A DNA stretch of 41,824 bases. It comes from Solimicrobium sp. (GTDB taxonomy: Bacteria; Pseudomonadota; Gammaproteobacteria; Burkholderiales; Burkholderiaceae_D). Positions 15,818 to 24,589 of the stretch are shown one piece after another. Location of the stretch: the NCBI GenBank assembly GCA_021155915.1, contig JAJNBE010000012.1:1-41824 (forward strand), given 5' to 3'. The notes beneath the pieces were generated by a model, which saw only the letters and a program-made list of their open reading frames with translations, was not told the DNA's origin and made no database searches. Position numbers and translations under genes: made by a program. How positions within the stretch are numbered: position 1 is the stretch's first letter; every line of letters begins with the position of its first letter.

Positions 15818-16417
15818 TTAAGGATGCAGTTCAGGCGCCACAACGCCCATCGAAACAATGTGTTTTAAAGCAACATCCACCGTCATTGTTAATTCAATGA
15901 TGTCTGTCCTGGGCACCATAATAAAAAATCCTGATGTGGGATTGGGGGTGGTCGGTACATAGATACTCACAAAATCTCCTTCTAAATGTTGCCGCACTGC
16001 ATTGCTTGGAGTACCAGTAACAAAAGCGATTGTCCAAGCACCTGGTCGGGGGTATTGCACTAAAACGGCTGTTCGGAACGCATTTCCGTCGCTAGAAAAA
16101 AGAGTATCGGAGACCTGTTTTACGCTTGAGTAAATAGAATTCACTATAGGAATACGCTTCAATAAAGCTTCCCAGCGACCAAGTATGTAACTACCGATAA
16201 AATTTTGAGCCAATAAACCGGTCACAACAATAGTCAATAAAGTGAGAATAGTGCCAAGACCCGGAATATGATGCCCCACTAACGATTCAGGTCGCCATTC
16301 TATGGGTAACAAAAGTATCGACTGATCCATTAATCCAATGACAGATCGAACGACCCATAACGTAATCGATAGTGGTACTAGTATGAGTAAGCCAGTAATA
16401 AAATATTTTCGCAGCAT
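15818..16417 (-). CDS. DUF502 family inner-membrane protein
   Basis: 199 residues. Two N-terminal membrane segments (about 7-28 and 53-75) flank a short loop, followed by a soluble domain with the family signatures PIVNSIYSSVKQVSDTL, AVLVQYPRPGAWTIAFVTG and VYVPTTPNPTSGFF-like (here IYVPTTPNPTSGFF). The family's biochemical role is not established. It lies 15 bp downstream of the FmdB-like gene and 103 bp upstream of aspS; this trio is a conserved gammaproteobacterial neighbourhood, which speaks for ordinary cotranscription more than a shared pathway. Confidence 0.9.
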   Translation of the reverse strand: MLRKYFITGLLILVPLSITLWVVRSVIGLMDQSILLLPIEWRPESLVGHHIPGLGTILTLLTIVVTGLLAQNFIGSYILGRWEALLKRIPIVNSIYSSVKQVSDTLFSSDGNAFRTAVLVQYPRPGAWTIAFVTGTPSNAVRQHLEGDFVSIYVPTTPNPTSGFFIMVPRTDIIELTMTVDVALKHIVSMGVVAPELHP

Positions 16418-16432
16418 AGGGGATTTGGCTTT

Positions 16433-16777
16433 TTACTTAACAAGTGAGTCGGGTGTTTTGCTGGCGGGGGCTGCGCTTTGTGCCGGGGTCGACTCAGTTG
16501 CGTTCGTCGAAGGTGTCGAGCTATTGGCCGAGTCTGGAGAGCTCGATTGCCCAGTTTCGTTTTTTTGAACTTCATTTGTACTCGACGGTGCAGCGGTCCC
16601 TTTGAAATCCGTGGCATACCAGCCAGAACCTTTTAACTGAAAACCAGCGGCCGTGACTTGTTTTTTTAATGCGGGCGCACCGCAAGAAGGGCAAACGGTC
16701 AACAACGGATCCGATATTTTTTGTAAAATATCTTTAGAAAAACCACATTCATCACAACGGTACGGATAGATTGGCAT
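16433..16777 (-). CDS. FmdB-family zinc-ribbon regulatory-like protein
   Basis: 114 residues from ATG 16777, where the canonical FmdB start MPIYPYRCDECG begins; an upstream in-frame start at 16828 would add 17 residues without family similarity. Cysteines C8, C11, C29 and C32 form a zinc ribbon, followed by FQLKGSGWYATDF, a typical family block. The last 50 residues are low-complexity Ser/Thr/Ala/Pro/Asn, probably disordered. The family is small and named after a Methylophilus regulator of formamidase; no function is demonstrated for copies next to aspS. It is the first gene of this minus-strand group. Confidence 0.88.
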   Translation of the reverse strand: MPIYPYRCDECGFSKDILQKISDPLLTVCPSCGAPALKKQVTAAGFQLKGSGWYATDFKGTAAPSSTNEVQKNETGQSSSPDSANSSTPSTNATESTPAQSAAPASKTPDSLVK

Positions 16778-17114
16778 TAGTAATCTCGGTAAGTGAGCGC
16801 AGTAAATGAGATCAATGAATACGCTCAATAAATAAGCTCTGGGAAGCGCTAAAACGATCTTACAAACGGATCGAACCGGTGATTATAATTGTTTTCTCTT
16901 CGCTAATGGAGATGGAGAGTATTTTATACAGAGCTAACCCATCAAAATTATCGGCGCTATGTCATCTCAGAAAAATATCCAGTAACCTCACCGTCGTCAT
17001 TTCTATAGACTTTCGGTACGGACGCAGTAGGGCAGACCTGTTGCGACAGTAACCATCAGGTTCTCATTATCCAAAAAACACATAAAGATGGTTATCGCTA
17101 TGAATTAACCATAT

Positions 17115-17145
17115 TGGATTCCCACCTAAAGCACGTGGGAATGAC
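17115..17145. repeat. REP-like hairpin repeat, copy 1
   Basis: attcccac at 17118-17125 pairs with gtgggaat at 17135-17142, giving a perfect 8-bp stem with a 9-base loop. It is flanked by tgg and gac. It has the same arms, in the opposite orientation, as the element at 17324-17350. Confidence 0.6.
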
Positions 17146-17323
17146 TATGACGGGGGCAGCAGCTTAAATTTTGAGGGGGAAAACCTTGAATTTTGTTAAG
17201 TCGACAGCATAAGGAACCGATTTAGGCTCGTCGTCTTCAAGAAGGAATTTCAGTATAGCAACCGCATGGCGGCCATTTCATTCAAAAAAACTAAAACACA
17301 AAAAAGAATTTAATCTTCAACCC

Positions 17324-17350
17324 GTCATTCTCGCGAAGGCGGGAATCCAG
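17324..17350. repeat. REP-like hairpin repeat, copy 2
   Basis: gtcattctcgc, the loop gaag, then gcgggaatccag: an 8-bp stem with one mismatch and a four-base loop. The pattern gtcattc...gggaatcca is common among short dispersed palindromes in proteobacterial genomes and is inverted relative to copy 1. Confidence 0.6.
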
Positions 17351-17824
17351 GATGGTAACCCTATGTCGACAGCCATTACACGTCGTTCTTTAAGGATATG
17401 TTACCAAATTAATGAGCACGAGGTCATAATTCCAAAACGCGGTTTCCGCAATAATTCCAGTCGTAATCATTCCTACTTTCCATCCTTAAATCGGTGAAAC
17501 CACCTATTCAAACGAACAGTCCAAAAAATGCTTGCGAAATCCAAAAAATAAATACTTATTGATAACGATAATAGCGCGTCCAATTCTGATTCTCCTTTAT
17601 AATTCTTCGGTTAAGTAAATTATGAAATAGCCGAAGTTAGTGCTCATTGCTATTCAAGAGAAGTGACTAAAGTTGACATTCAAATCACGTCTCCGAAGTC
17701 AAGTTGCTGGCCTGAATCGGGTTGCGAGCCTTCATCCTCGCATTTGTTACCCTACGAAAGCCTCTGGGCTAGTTAAGGGATTTTGAATCCGATGAGTAAT
17801 TTTTGAATGAATATATAGGTAGAT

Positions 17825-18892
17825 ATGATTTTAGTAACAGGCGGGGCAGGTTTTATTGGTTCAAATTTCGTGCTCGAATGGTTAGCCCAATCTGAAGAAA
17901 CCGTGATTAATCTGGATGTGCTTACCTACGCAGGTAATCGCGAAAATCTTCGTTCGCTCGACAACAATAGACGCCATATTTTTGTACAGGAGAGTATCAA
18001 TAATTCTTCTGTAGTAGCCGATTTGCTTATTCAGTATTGCCCGAGAGCAGTTATTAATTTTGCTGCAGAAAGTCACGTCGACAGATCCATTCATAGTCCA
18101 GAAGATTTTATTCAAACCAACGTTGTCGGCACTTTTCATCTATTAGAAGCAGTACGAGCTTATTGGGCTGATTTGCAAGGCCAAGTAAAACAAGAATTTC
18201 GTTTTTTGCATGTGTCAACCGATGAGGTTTATGGCTCGCTTCAAAAAGATGCATCGGCTTTTACCGAAACACATCGCTACGCGCCTAATAGCCCTTACTC
18301 AGCAAGCAAAGCGGCTAGCGACCATCTGGTGCGTTCCTACCACCACACCTATGGCCTGCCGGTGCTGACCACCAATTGCTCGAACAATTACGGCCCTTAC
18401 CATTTCCCCGAAAAGCTGATTCCCCTGATGATTGTCAACGCATTGGCTGGCAAACCCTTGCCGATTTATGGAGACGGTCAACAAATTCGTGATTGGCTTT
18501 ACGTGAAGGACCATTGCAGCGCTATTCGTCGTGTGCTGGAAGCGGGTCGAGTTGGGGAGGTATATAACATCGGCGGGTGGAATGAAAAACCGAATATTGA
18601 TATCGTTCATACGATTTGTTCGATACTCGATGAATCCCGTCCACGTTCAGATGGTCAGAGTTATCGTGAACAGATAATCACCGTAGCAGATCGCCCAGGG
18701 CATGACCGCCGTTACGCCATTGACGCAAGCAAAATTGAGCGCGAACTAGGCTGGAAGCCAGCAGAAACCTTTGATACAGGAATTCGCAAAACAGTAAATT
18801 GGTATCTAGAGAACCAAAAGTGGGTTGCCAATGTACAGTCGGGAGCGTATCGCTCCTGGGTTGAAAAAAATTACAGCGAGCGTTCGACATGA
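17825..18892 (+). CDS. rfbB: dTDP-glucose 4,6-dehydratase
   Basis: 355-residue extended SDR, second step of dTDP-L-rhamnose synthesis (dTDP-glucose to the 4-keto-6-deoxy sugar). NAD motif GGAGFIGSN is at residues 6-14. STDEVYGSL carries the catalytic Thr-Asp-Glu, and [12 protein letters not shown] carries Tyr and Lys of Yxxx[11 protein letters not shown] and [11 protein letters not shown] are also typical of RmlB. The length is normal. It opens the plus-strand cluster, and its stop overlaps the rfbD start by 4 bp. Gene order rfbB-rfbD-rfbA-rfbC equals that of enterobacterial rhamnose operons. Confidence 0.97.
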   Translation: MILVTGGAGFIGSNFVLEWLAQSEETVINLDVLTYAGNRENLRSLDNNRRHIFVQESINNSSVVADLLIQYCPRAVINFAAESHVDRSIHSPEDFIQTNVVGTFHLLEAVRAYWADLQGQVKQEFRFLHVSTDEVYGSLQKDASAFTETHRYAPNSPYSASKAASDHLVRSYHHTYGLPVLTTNCSNNYGPYHFPEKLIPLMIVNALAGKPLPIYGDGQQIRDWLYVKDHCSAIRRVLEAGRVGEVYNIGGWNEKPNIDIVHTICSILDESRPRSDGQSYREQIITVADRPGHDRRYAIDASKIERELGWKPAETFDTGIRKTVNWYLENQKWVANVQSGAYRSWVEKNYSERST

Positions 18893-19800
18893 AAATTCTC
18901 CTCTTCGGCAAAAATGGTCAACTAGGCTGGGAGCTACAACGCAGCCTTGCACCGTTAGGTGAAGTACTAGCACTCGACTCCAGAAGTGAAGGTCCTTGCG
19001 GTAACTTCGCGAATTTATACGGCATCTCCCAGACAATTAGGTCATTCGCCCCCACTATTATTGTTAACGCAGCAGCATACACAGCGGTTGATAAAGCCGA
19101 ACGCGACATAGACACCGCTCACACGGTAAATGCAGTGGCTCCAGCACTGTTGGCACACGAAGCGAGACGAAGCGGTGCATGGCTAATTCATTATTCAACG
19201 GATTACGTGTTTGATGGGAGTGGTGATCAATACTGGAAAGAAATTGACAGCGCCCATCCACTCAACGTGTATGGAAAAACAAAATTAGCCGGCGACATCG
19301 CCATCCGCGAGGCGGGGTGCCAACACTTTATCTTCCGTACTAGTTGGGTCTATGCAGCACGCGGAGGTAATTTCGCTAAAACAATACTGCGGCTAGCTCA
19401 AGAGCGTGATCAACTTAATGTCATTAACGATCAATTCGGCGCGCCGACCAGCGCCGAATTATTAGCCGATGTTACTGCACAGTGTATTCAACAAGCTTTA
19501 GGGTGGCCAATACAGCGCCCAGACGTCAGCGGCTTATATAACGTTGCGGCCGGTGGGGTGACGTCCTGGTATGACTATGCCCAGTTTGTAATTGAATTGG
19601 CGAGAAAAGCAAATTCGAGCATCAAAGTACCACACAACGCTCTCAAGCCAGTACCAACCAGCTCATTCTCTTTACTTGCGCAACGTCCACACAATTCACG
19701 TCTTGATACACAAAAATTACAATCCACTTTTAACTTAACATTACCCCATTGGCAAAGCGGTGTTCACCGGATGCTCATGGAAATCATCGAGAATAAATAA
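18889..19800 (+). CDS. rfbD: dTDP-4-dehydrorhamnose reductase
   Basis: 303 residues; makes dTDP-L-rhamnose from the 4-keto intermediate with NAD(P)H. The N-terminus is [14 protein letters not shown], with the RmlD GxxGQLG motif. The catalytic parts are YSTDYVFDG and YGKTKLAGD (YxxxK), and [14 protein letters not shown] follows. ATG overlaps the rfbB stop in ATGA and the rfbA gene starts 5 bp after its own stop. No truncation is seen. Confidence 0.96.
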   Translation: MKILLFGKNGQLGWELQRSLAPLGEVLALDSRSEGPCGNFANLYGISQTIRSFAPTIIVNAAAYTAVDKAERDIDTAHTVNAVAPALLAHEARRSGAWLIHYSTDYVFDGSGDQYWKEIDSAHPLNVYGKTKLAGDIAIREAGCQHFIFRTSWVYAARGGNFAKTILRLAQERDQLNVINDQFGAPTSAELLADVTAQCIQQALGWPIQRPDVSGLYNVAAGGVTSWYDYAQFVIELARKANSSIKVPHNALKPVPTSSFSLLAQRPHNSRLDTQKLQSTFNLTLPHWQSGVHRMLMEIIENK

Positions 19801-19805
19801 TACAA

Positions 19806-20732
19806 ATGATGAATCAAATCACGAATCTAGGGATGAGCACCACGGCGCCAACACGAAAGGGCATTATTTTGGCAGGCGGCTCGGGTACCCGTCTTTATCC
19901 CGTAACCAATGCCGTTTCAAAACAGTTATTACCCGTCTACGATAAGCCTATGATTTATTACCCGCTCAGCACGCTAATGTCGGCGGGAATAAAAGACGTA
20001 TTGATCATTTCAACACCGCAAGACACCCCGCGTTTTGAGCAATTATTAGGCGACGGTCATGAGTGGGGACTCAATTTTCACTATGCAGTTCAGCCAAGCC
20101 CTGATGGTTTAGCACAAGCTTTTATCATCGGTAAGGAATTTCTCGGAAATTCACCCAGTGCATTGGTACTGGGCGACAACATTTTTTATGGCCACAATTT
20201 AGAGTCCCAATTAGAACAAGCCACACAACGTGAACGAGGTGCTACCGTTTTTGCTTACCATGTCCATGACCCGGAGCGCTACGGTGTGGTGTCGTTTGAT
20301 GATCAGGGACACGCAACCAGTTTGGAAGAAAAACCATTAGAGCCAAAAAGCAATTACGCGGTAACAGGTTTGTATTTCTACGATAACCAAGTGGTGGATC
20401 TGGCCTCTAATCTAAAACCTTCTAAGCGCGGAGAATTAGAGATTACTGATTTGAATCAAATTTACTTAGAACGTGAACAGCTTAAAGTAGAAATAATGGG
20501 CAGGGGATACGCCTGGTTAGACACGGGAACGCACGAAAGCTTAATGGAAGCGAGTAACTTTATTCAGACTATTGAGCATCGCCAGGGATTAAAAGTATCC
20601 TGTCCGGAAGAAATCGCTTACCGCAAAGGGTTTATTAATGCAGAACAATTAGAAAAGCTGGCACAACCGTTGGCGAAAAATGGTTATGGAAAATACTTGC
20701 TTCAATTGCTAAAAGAAGGAGTCCAGCCGTGA
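19806..20732 (+). CDS. rfbA: Glucose-1-phosphate thymidylyltransferase
   Basis: 308 residues; forms dTDP-glucose from glucose-1-phosphate and dTTP, the first and feedback-controlled step of rhamnose supply. [17 protein letters not shown] is the nucleotide-binding loop, [14 protein letters not shown] and [11 protein letters not shown] the substrate loops, and [20 protein letters not shown] the sugar site. Either ATG 19806/19809 or ATG 19833 could be the start; neither has a good ribosome binding site, and reading through from rfbD is plausible. The 19806 start leaves a 9-residue extra tail that many homologues lack. Confidence 0.96.
   Translation: MMNQITNLGMSTTAPTRKGIILAGGSGTRLYPVTNAVSKQLLPVYDKPMIYYPLSTLMSAGIKDVLIISTPQDTPRFEQLLGDGHEWGLNFHYAVQPSPDGLAQAFIIGKEFLGNSPSALVLGDNIFYGHNLESQLEQATQRERGATVFAYHVHDPERYGVVSFDDQGHATSLEEKPLEPKSNYAVTGLYFYDNQVVDLASNLKPSKRGELEITDLNQIYLEREQLKVEIMGRGYAWLDTGTHESLMEASNFIQTIEHRQGLKVSCPEEIAYRKGFINAEQLEKLAQPLAKNGYGKYLLQLLKEGVQP
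20716..20721 (+). promoter_or_regulatory. Shine-Dalgarno deciding the GTG start of rfbC
   Basis: AAGGAG with seven bases to GTG 20729, located inside the end of rfbA. It supports the non-ATG start and the GTGA overlap. Confidence 0.75.
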
Positions 20733-21271
20733 AAGTTATTTCGACCGCCATTCCCGATCTTCTCATTATTGAACCAAAGGTATTTGGCGACGAGCGCGGG
20801 TTTTTCTTTGAAAGCTTTAATCAAAGGCAGTTTTCAGAATTAGTGGGGCGCAATATTAATTTTGTACAAGACAATCATAGTCGTTCAGTTAAAAATGTAC
20901 TACGTGGTTTACATTATCAAATTAAGCAGCCGCAAGCAAAATTGGTGAGAGTAGTGCAGGGTACGGTTTTTGATGTGGCGGTGGATATTCGCCGTAGCTC
21001 CCCAACCTTCGGTCAGCATGTTTGTGTTGAGCTGTCGTCAGAAAATAAGAGGATGATGTGGATATCCGAAGGTTTCGCCCATGGTTTTTTAGTATTATCT
21101 GAAACGGTCGAATTTTTATATAAAACTACTGCTTACTGGAATCAAAAATTTGAGCGGAGCATTATGTGGAATGATCCAAAGATAGGCATTCCCTGGCCGA
21201 CTGAAATCTCCCCTTTGTTATCAGAGAAGGATAGTAACGCTTCACCTCTGAGTCACGCAGAATTATTTTAG
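20729..21271 (+). CDS. rfbC: dTDP-4-dehydrorhamnose 3,5-epimerase
   Basis: 180-residue cupin-fold epimerase, third step of dTDP-L-rhamnose synthesis. [24 protein letters not shown] with the conserved [11 protein letters not shown] with the catalytic His, and [15 protein letters not shown] are all RmlC hallmarks. It begins with GTG overlapping the rfbA stop (GTGA), preceded by a strong AAGGAG. With rfbB, rfbD and rfbA it completes the pathway. Confidence 0.96.
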   Translation: MKVISTAIPDLLIIEPKVFGDERGFFFESFNQRQFSELVGRNINFVQDNHSRSVKNVLRGLHYQIKQPQAKLVRVVQGTVFDVAVDIRRSSPTFGQHVCVELSSENKRMMWISEGFAHGFLVLSETVEFLYKTTAYWNQKFERSIMWNDPKIGIPWPTEISPLLSEKDSNASPLSHAELF

Positions 21272-21383
21272 TAAAAAATAAAGTTGAATTCATAATTTGG
21301 GACAAAACATAGTTAAGAAGTAGGTTCAGATGCATTTTATGTGCCCCATAATTTGTGACTTATCGAGTAAGTGAAAGTACATC

Positions 21384-21387
21384 AGGA
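21384..21387 (+). promoter_or_regulatory. Shine-Dalgarno deciding the galE start
   Basis: AGGA with six intervening bases before ATG 21394. It favours this ATG over an in-frame GTG at 21355. Confidence 0.6.
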
Positions 21388-21393
21388 ATTTTA

Positions 21394-22401
21394 ATGATTT
21401 TAATTACAGGTGGCACTGGCTATATTGGTTCCCATACCGCAATTGCTCTTTCCAACGCGGGCAGTAAAGCAGTAATACTAGATAACTTTTCCAATAGTAA
21501 TTTTACTGTATTGAGTAGGATAAGCAGAATATGTGGGGCGCAACAAATCTTTGTGAAAGGTGACGTTCGGGATGCGGCGCGCTTAACTAGTATTTTTGAT
21601 CAATTTCCAATAACAGCTGTGATTCATTTCGCCGGTTTAAAATCGGTAGGCGAATCCGTACAGCAACCACTTGAGTACTATGATAACAATGTGTTAGGTA
21701 CTGCAAAAGTACTTGAGACTATGCGCAGAGCGAATGTTAAAACGTTTATTTTTTCATCCTCAGCCACTGTTTACGGCAATCCCCGAAACGTTCCAATTAA
21801 AGAAAATTATCCGCTTAGTGCGACAAATCCTTATGGCCGATCAAAACTCATTGTTGAGAATATTTTAACCGACTTTTATCAATCCTCTCCAGATTGGAAT
21901 ATTGCAGTACTCCGATATTTCAATCCAGTGGGCGCGCATGAGAGTGGATTGATTGGCGAAGATCCTAAAGGTGTGCCTAACAATCTCCTTCCGTATATTT
22001 CTCAAGTCGCTATCGGTTTGCGTAGCAAATTAACTATTTTTGGTTCGGATTACCCTACTATTGATGGAACTGGAGTACGGGATTATATACATGTGATGGA
22101 CTTGGCGGAAGGACATGTCGCTGCTTTGAATTATTTTAATAAAAAACAGGGCTTCATTACCGCGAATTTAGGTACCGGGCATGGTTATTCGGTATTGGAA
22201 ATGGTAAAAGCATTCGAGGCGGCTAGTTCTCGCAAAATTCCTTATGAATTTGCTGAGCGGCGGCGGGGTGACGTTGCAGAGTGTTGGTCAGATCCAACTT
22301 TCGCTAGGGAGATCCTCGGATGGAAAGCAAGTAGAAAAATTGAGAAAATGTGTACTGATAGCTGGCACTGGCAACTACAAAATTTGAAGGGTTTTAAATG
22401 A
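21394..22401 (+). CDS. galE: UDP-glucose 4-epimerase
   Basis: 335 residues from ATG 21394 (MILITGGTGYIGSH), chosen over GTG 21355 because the family begins at this point and AGGA is well placed. The NAD loop GGTGYIGSH, the catalytic Ser in FSSSATVYG and the YxxxK in NPYGRSK are intact. RYFNPVGAHESG, GTGVRDYIHVMDLAEGH and NLGTGHGYSVLEM match GalE. It interconverts UDP-glucose and UDP-galactose (or the N-acetyl forms), presumably to feed the polymer made here. A 122-bp gap separates it from rfbC, and its stop overlaps the wzm start in ATGA. Confidence 0.93.
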   Translation: MILITGGTGYIGSHTAIALSNAGSKAVILDNFSNSNFTVLSRISRICGAQQIFVKGDVRDAARLTSIFDQFPITAVIHFAGLKSVGESVQQPLEYYDNNVLGTAKVLETMRRANVKTFIFSSSATVYGNPRNVPIKENYPLSATNPYGRSKLIVENILTDFYQSSPDWNIAVLRYFNPVGAHESGLIGEDPKGVPNNLLPYISQVAIGLRSKLTIFGSDYPTIDGTGVRDYIHVMDLAEGHVAALNYFNKKQGFITANLGTGHGYSVLEMVKAFEAASSRKIPYEFAERRRGDVAECWSDPTFAREILGWKASRKIEKMCTDSWHWQLQNLKGFK

Positions 22402-23228
22402 ATCCCCATACGAAACAACCTAGTTCATTTTATTCACTATTGTCGAGCTTAAGAACGAACGGACAGTTGATAAAGCAAATGGCAAAACGTGAGGTTATCG
22501 GTCGGTATAAAGGTTCTGCAATGGGGCTTCTTTGGTCTTTTTTGAATCCGGTATTTATGCTCGTGATTTATACATTTGTATTCTCAGTCGTGTTTAAAGC
22601 TCGCTGGAGTGGATTTGAAGGAGAGACTAAAACACAGTTTGCTGTCGTGTTGTTTGTCGGGATGATAGTGCATGCTTTGTTTGCTGAAGTGTTAAATAGA
22701 GCGCCTGGCATCATCATAGCGAATACCAATTATGTGAAAAAGATCGTATTTCCGTTGGAAATACTACCTGTTATTAGTTTAATGGCAGCACTATTTCATA
22801 GTCTAATTAGCTTTTTGGTTTTGTTGATAGCCTTTGTTCTATTTAATGGCTATCTACATTGGACAATTATTTTTGCACCCGTAATTATTTTGCCATTTGT
22901 AATAATGACGATGGGTTTTGCGTGGATATTTGCTTCTCTGGGCGTATATTTACGCGACATTGGCCAAACTATAGGCATTCTGATGACAGTATTAGGATTT
23001 TTAGCACCTGTATTTTATCCAATTAGCGCTCTGCCTGAAAAATTTCAACCGTATATGAAACTCAATCCATTGACATTAATTATTGAAGAAGAAAGAGCAG
23101 CCCTAATATTCGGTCGCCAACCTGACTGGAGCGGACTGACTATGTATTCATTAATAGCGATCGCTATTTGTTGGATGGGGTATGTCTGGTTTCAAAAAAC
23201 GAGAAGAGGCTTTGCAGATGTCCTCTGA
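22398..23228 (+). CDS. wzm: ABC-2 type polysaccharide export permease
   Basis: 276-residue inner-membrane protein with about six membrane segments. GRYKGSAMGLLWSFLNPVFM near residues 35-54 is the hallmark N-terminal amphipathic/coupling region of Wzm/KpsM/TagG exporters, and the end KTRRGFADVL is also typical. It should form the channel for a finished, undecaprenyl-pyrophosphate-linked glycan. ATG overlaps the galE stop, and the ATPase gene begins inside its last codons, as in most wzm-wzt pairs. Confidence 0.92.
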   Translation: MNPHTKQPSSFYSLLSSLRTNGQLIKQMAKREVIGRYKGSAMGLLWSFLNPVFMLVIYTFVFSVVFKARWSGFEGETKTQFAVVLFVGMIVHALFAEVLNRAPGIIIANTNYVKKIVFPLEILPVISLMAALFHSLISFLVLLIAFVLFNGYLHWTIIFAPVIILPFVIMTMGFAWIFASLGVYLRDIGQTIGILMTVLGFLAPVFYPISALPEKFQPYMKLNPLTLIIEEERAALIFGRQPDWSGLTMYSLIAIAICWMGYVWFQKTRRGFADVL

Positions 23229-24543
23229 TATAGTGATTTCTGTTGAGAATGTTTCAAAAATATACCGAGTGTTCAATAAGCCCAGCGACAGAATGCTACA
23301 AATGTTGGTTGGAGAACGTCGACAACTGTACAAAGAATTTTGGGCTTTACGTGACATTAGTTTCGAAGTGCGTCGTGGAGAAACCATTGGTGTCATTGGC
23401 CGGAATGGATCGGGGAAATCGACATTACTTCAGATTTTGGCTGGTACAGTAACACCGACCAAAGGATATGTGACTATAGATGGAAAAATTACTGCTCTTT
23501 TGGAATTGGGTGCGGGATTTAACCCCGAATTTACAGGACGGGAAAATATTTTTTTGAATGCAGCAATTTCGGGTTTAAATCAAGAGATAGTACAGGGTAA
23601 ATTTGATTCCATAGCAGCATTTGCTGATATCGGTGAATTTTTAGAGCAGCCTGTCAAAACTTATAGTAGTGGGATGTATGCGCGGCTAGCTTTCTCTGTT
23701 GCAATTGCTTTCGATCCCGAAATTCTAATTGTTGACGAAATTCTGTCAGTAGGTGATGTATTTTTCCAAGCGCGTTGCATGCGGAAACTAGATGAATTCC
23801 GAGAAAATGGAGGAACCGTTTTTTTTGTGACACATGACACTTATGCAGTTGAGCGGATTTGTACGAGATCGATTGTTCTTAATCATGGAAACAAAGTATT
23901 TGAAGGCGGAACTGCAGATGGCGTCATGGTTTATTACAAAATGAGTCGGGAGGAAGTGCAAGTTGAAGATAAGCTGAAGTCGTCTAACCCAACATTAAGT
24001 AAATCAATCGATGTCACGGATCGGCATTCAAATTTACAGGGCTTAAGACCAATTGCGATCCGACGTGATCATGTTGTGGGCGATAACAGTGCATATATCG
24101 AAAATATATATGTAATGGACGAGCGTAACGAGCAGCGCACCCATTTTGAAACGTGCGAGTGGATGACGGTGAGAATGGAAGTGCGATTCGAAAAAGACTT
24201 TGATTTGATCGATTTTGGAGTTGGAGTAAGAGATAAGTCAGGTTTATTGCTAGGCGGTGCGCATTCCTTGTATGAAAGAAAATCGATTGGACCTATACGA
24301 ACTGGAGAAGTTAGGATACTCACGGCAAAAATAAAACTTAATTTGACACCTAAAGAATATTTACTGATAGCTGGTGTAGCGCGCCACGATTCATTGCAAG
24401 TTTATCAAGAATGCTACGGTTTATATGATTTTTGTGTAATTAATGTGATGGGCGATAGAAAATTTTGGGGTGAAGTTTGTTTAGAGGGAATGACGCAGGA
24501 TGAAAGCGATCAATCTTTATCAATTGAAGTTGCTCCGAAATGA
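23218..24543 (+). CDS. wzt: Polysaccharide ABC exporter ATPase with C-terminal carbohydrate-binding type domain
   Basis: 441 residues from ATG 23218, preceded by AGAGG; an in-frame ATG at 23182 would add 12 residues. Walker A is GRNGSGKST, the signature is YSSGMYARLAF and Walker B is ILIVDE followed by ILSVGD. The ATPase ends by residue about 240. The remaining 200 residues form a separate domain resembling Wzt_C (blocks IENIYVMDERNEQ, DFGVGVRDKSGLLLGG). In systems such as E. coli O8/O9a, this domain recognises the terminal modification of the chain before export. Overlap with wzm is 11 bp. The polymer it recognises is unknown. Confidence 0.92.
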   Translation: MSSDIVISVENVSKIYRVFNKPSDRMLQMLVGERRQLYKEFWALRDISFEVRRGETIGVIGRNGSGKSTLLQILAGTVTPTKGYVTIDGKITALLELGAGFNPEFTGRENIFLNAAISGLNQEIVQGKFDSIAAFADIGEFLEQPVKTYSSGMYARLAFSVAIAFDPEILIVDEILSVGDVFFQARCMRKLDEFRENGGTVFFVTHDTYAVERICTRSIVLNHGNKVFEGGTADGVMVYYKMSREEVQVEDKLKSSNPTLSKSIDVTDRHSNLQGLRPIAIRRDHVVGDNSAYIENIYVMDERNEQRTHFETCEWMTVRMEVRFEKDFDLIDFGVGVRDKSGLLLGGAHSLYERKSIGPIRTGEVRILTAKIKLNLTPKEYLLIAGVARHDSLQVYQECYGLYDFCVINVMGDRKFWGEVCLEGMTQDESDQSLSIEVAPK

Positions 24544-24589
24544 TCGAAAAAGTATTTGATCTTTTAATCTGTCTTTCTTCCAAAAATCT

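Larger units (their letters stand above)
16778..17824. other. Gene-free region of about 1 kb between the FmdB operon and the rhamnose operon
   Basis: Divergent promoter region: FmdB leaves to the left and rfbB to the right. No credible coding frame or RNA gene is visible. It holds two REP-like hairpins (17115-17145 and 17324-17350). A TTGACA at 17673-17678 has no good -10 partner, and a TATAAT at 17598-17603 has no good -35, so promoters are not called. It marks the boundary between housekeeping genes and the polysaccharide cluster. Confidence 0.6.

Noticed and set aside
17598..17678. TATAAT at 17598 and TTGACA at 17673 as the promoter of the rhamnose operon
   Set aside because: They are in the wrong order, and neither has a partner box at 16-18 bp.
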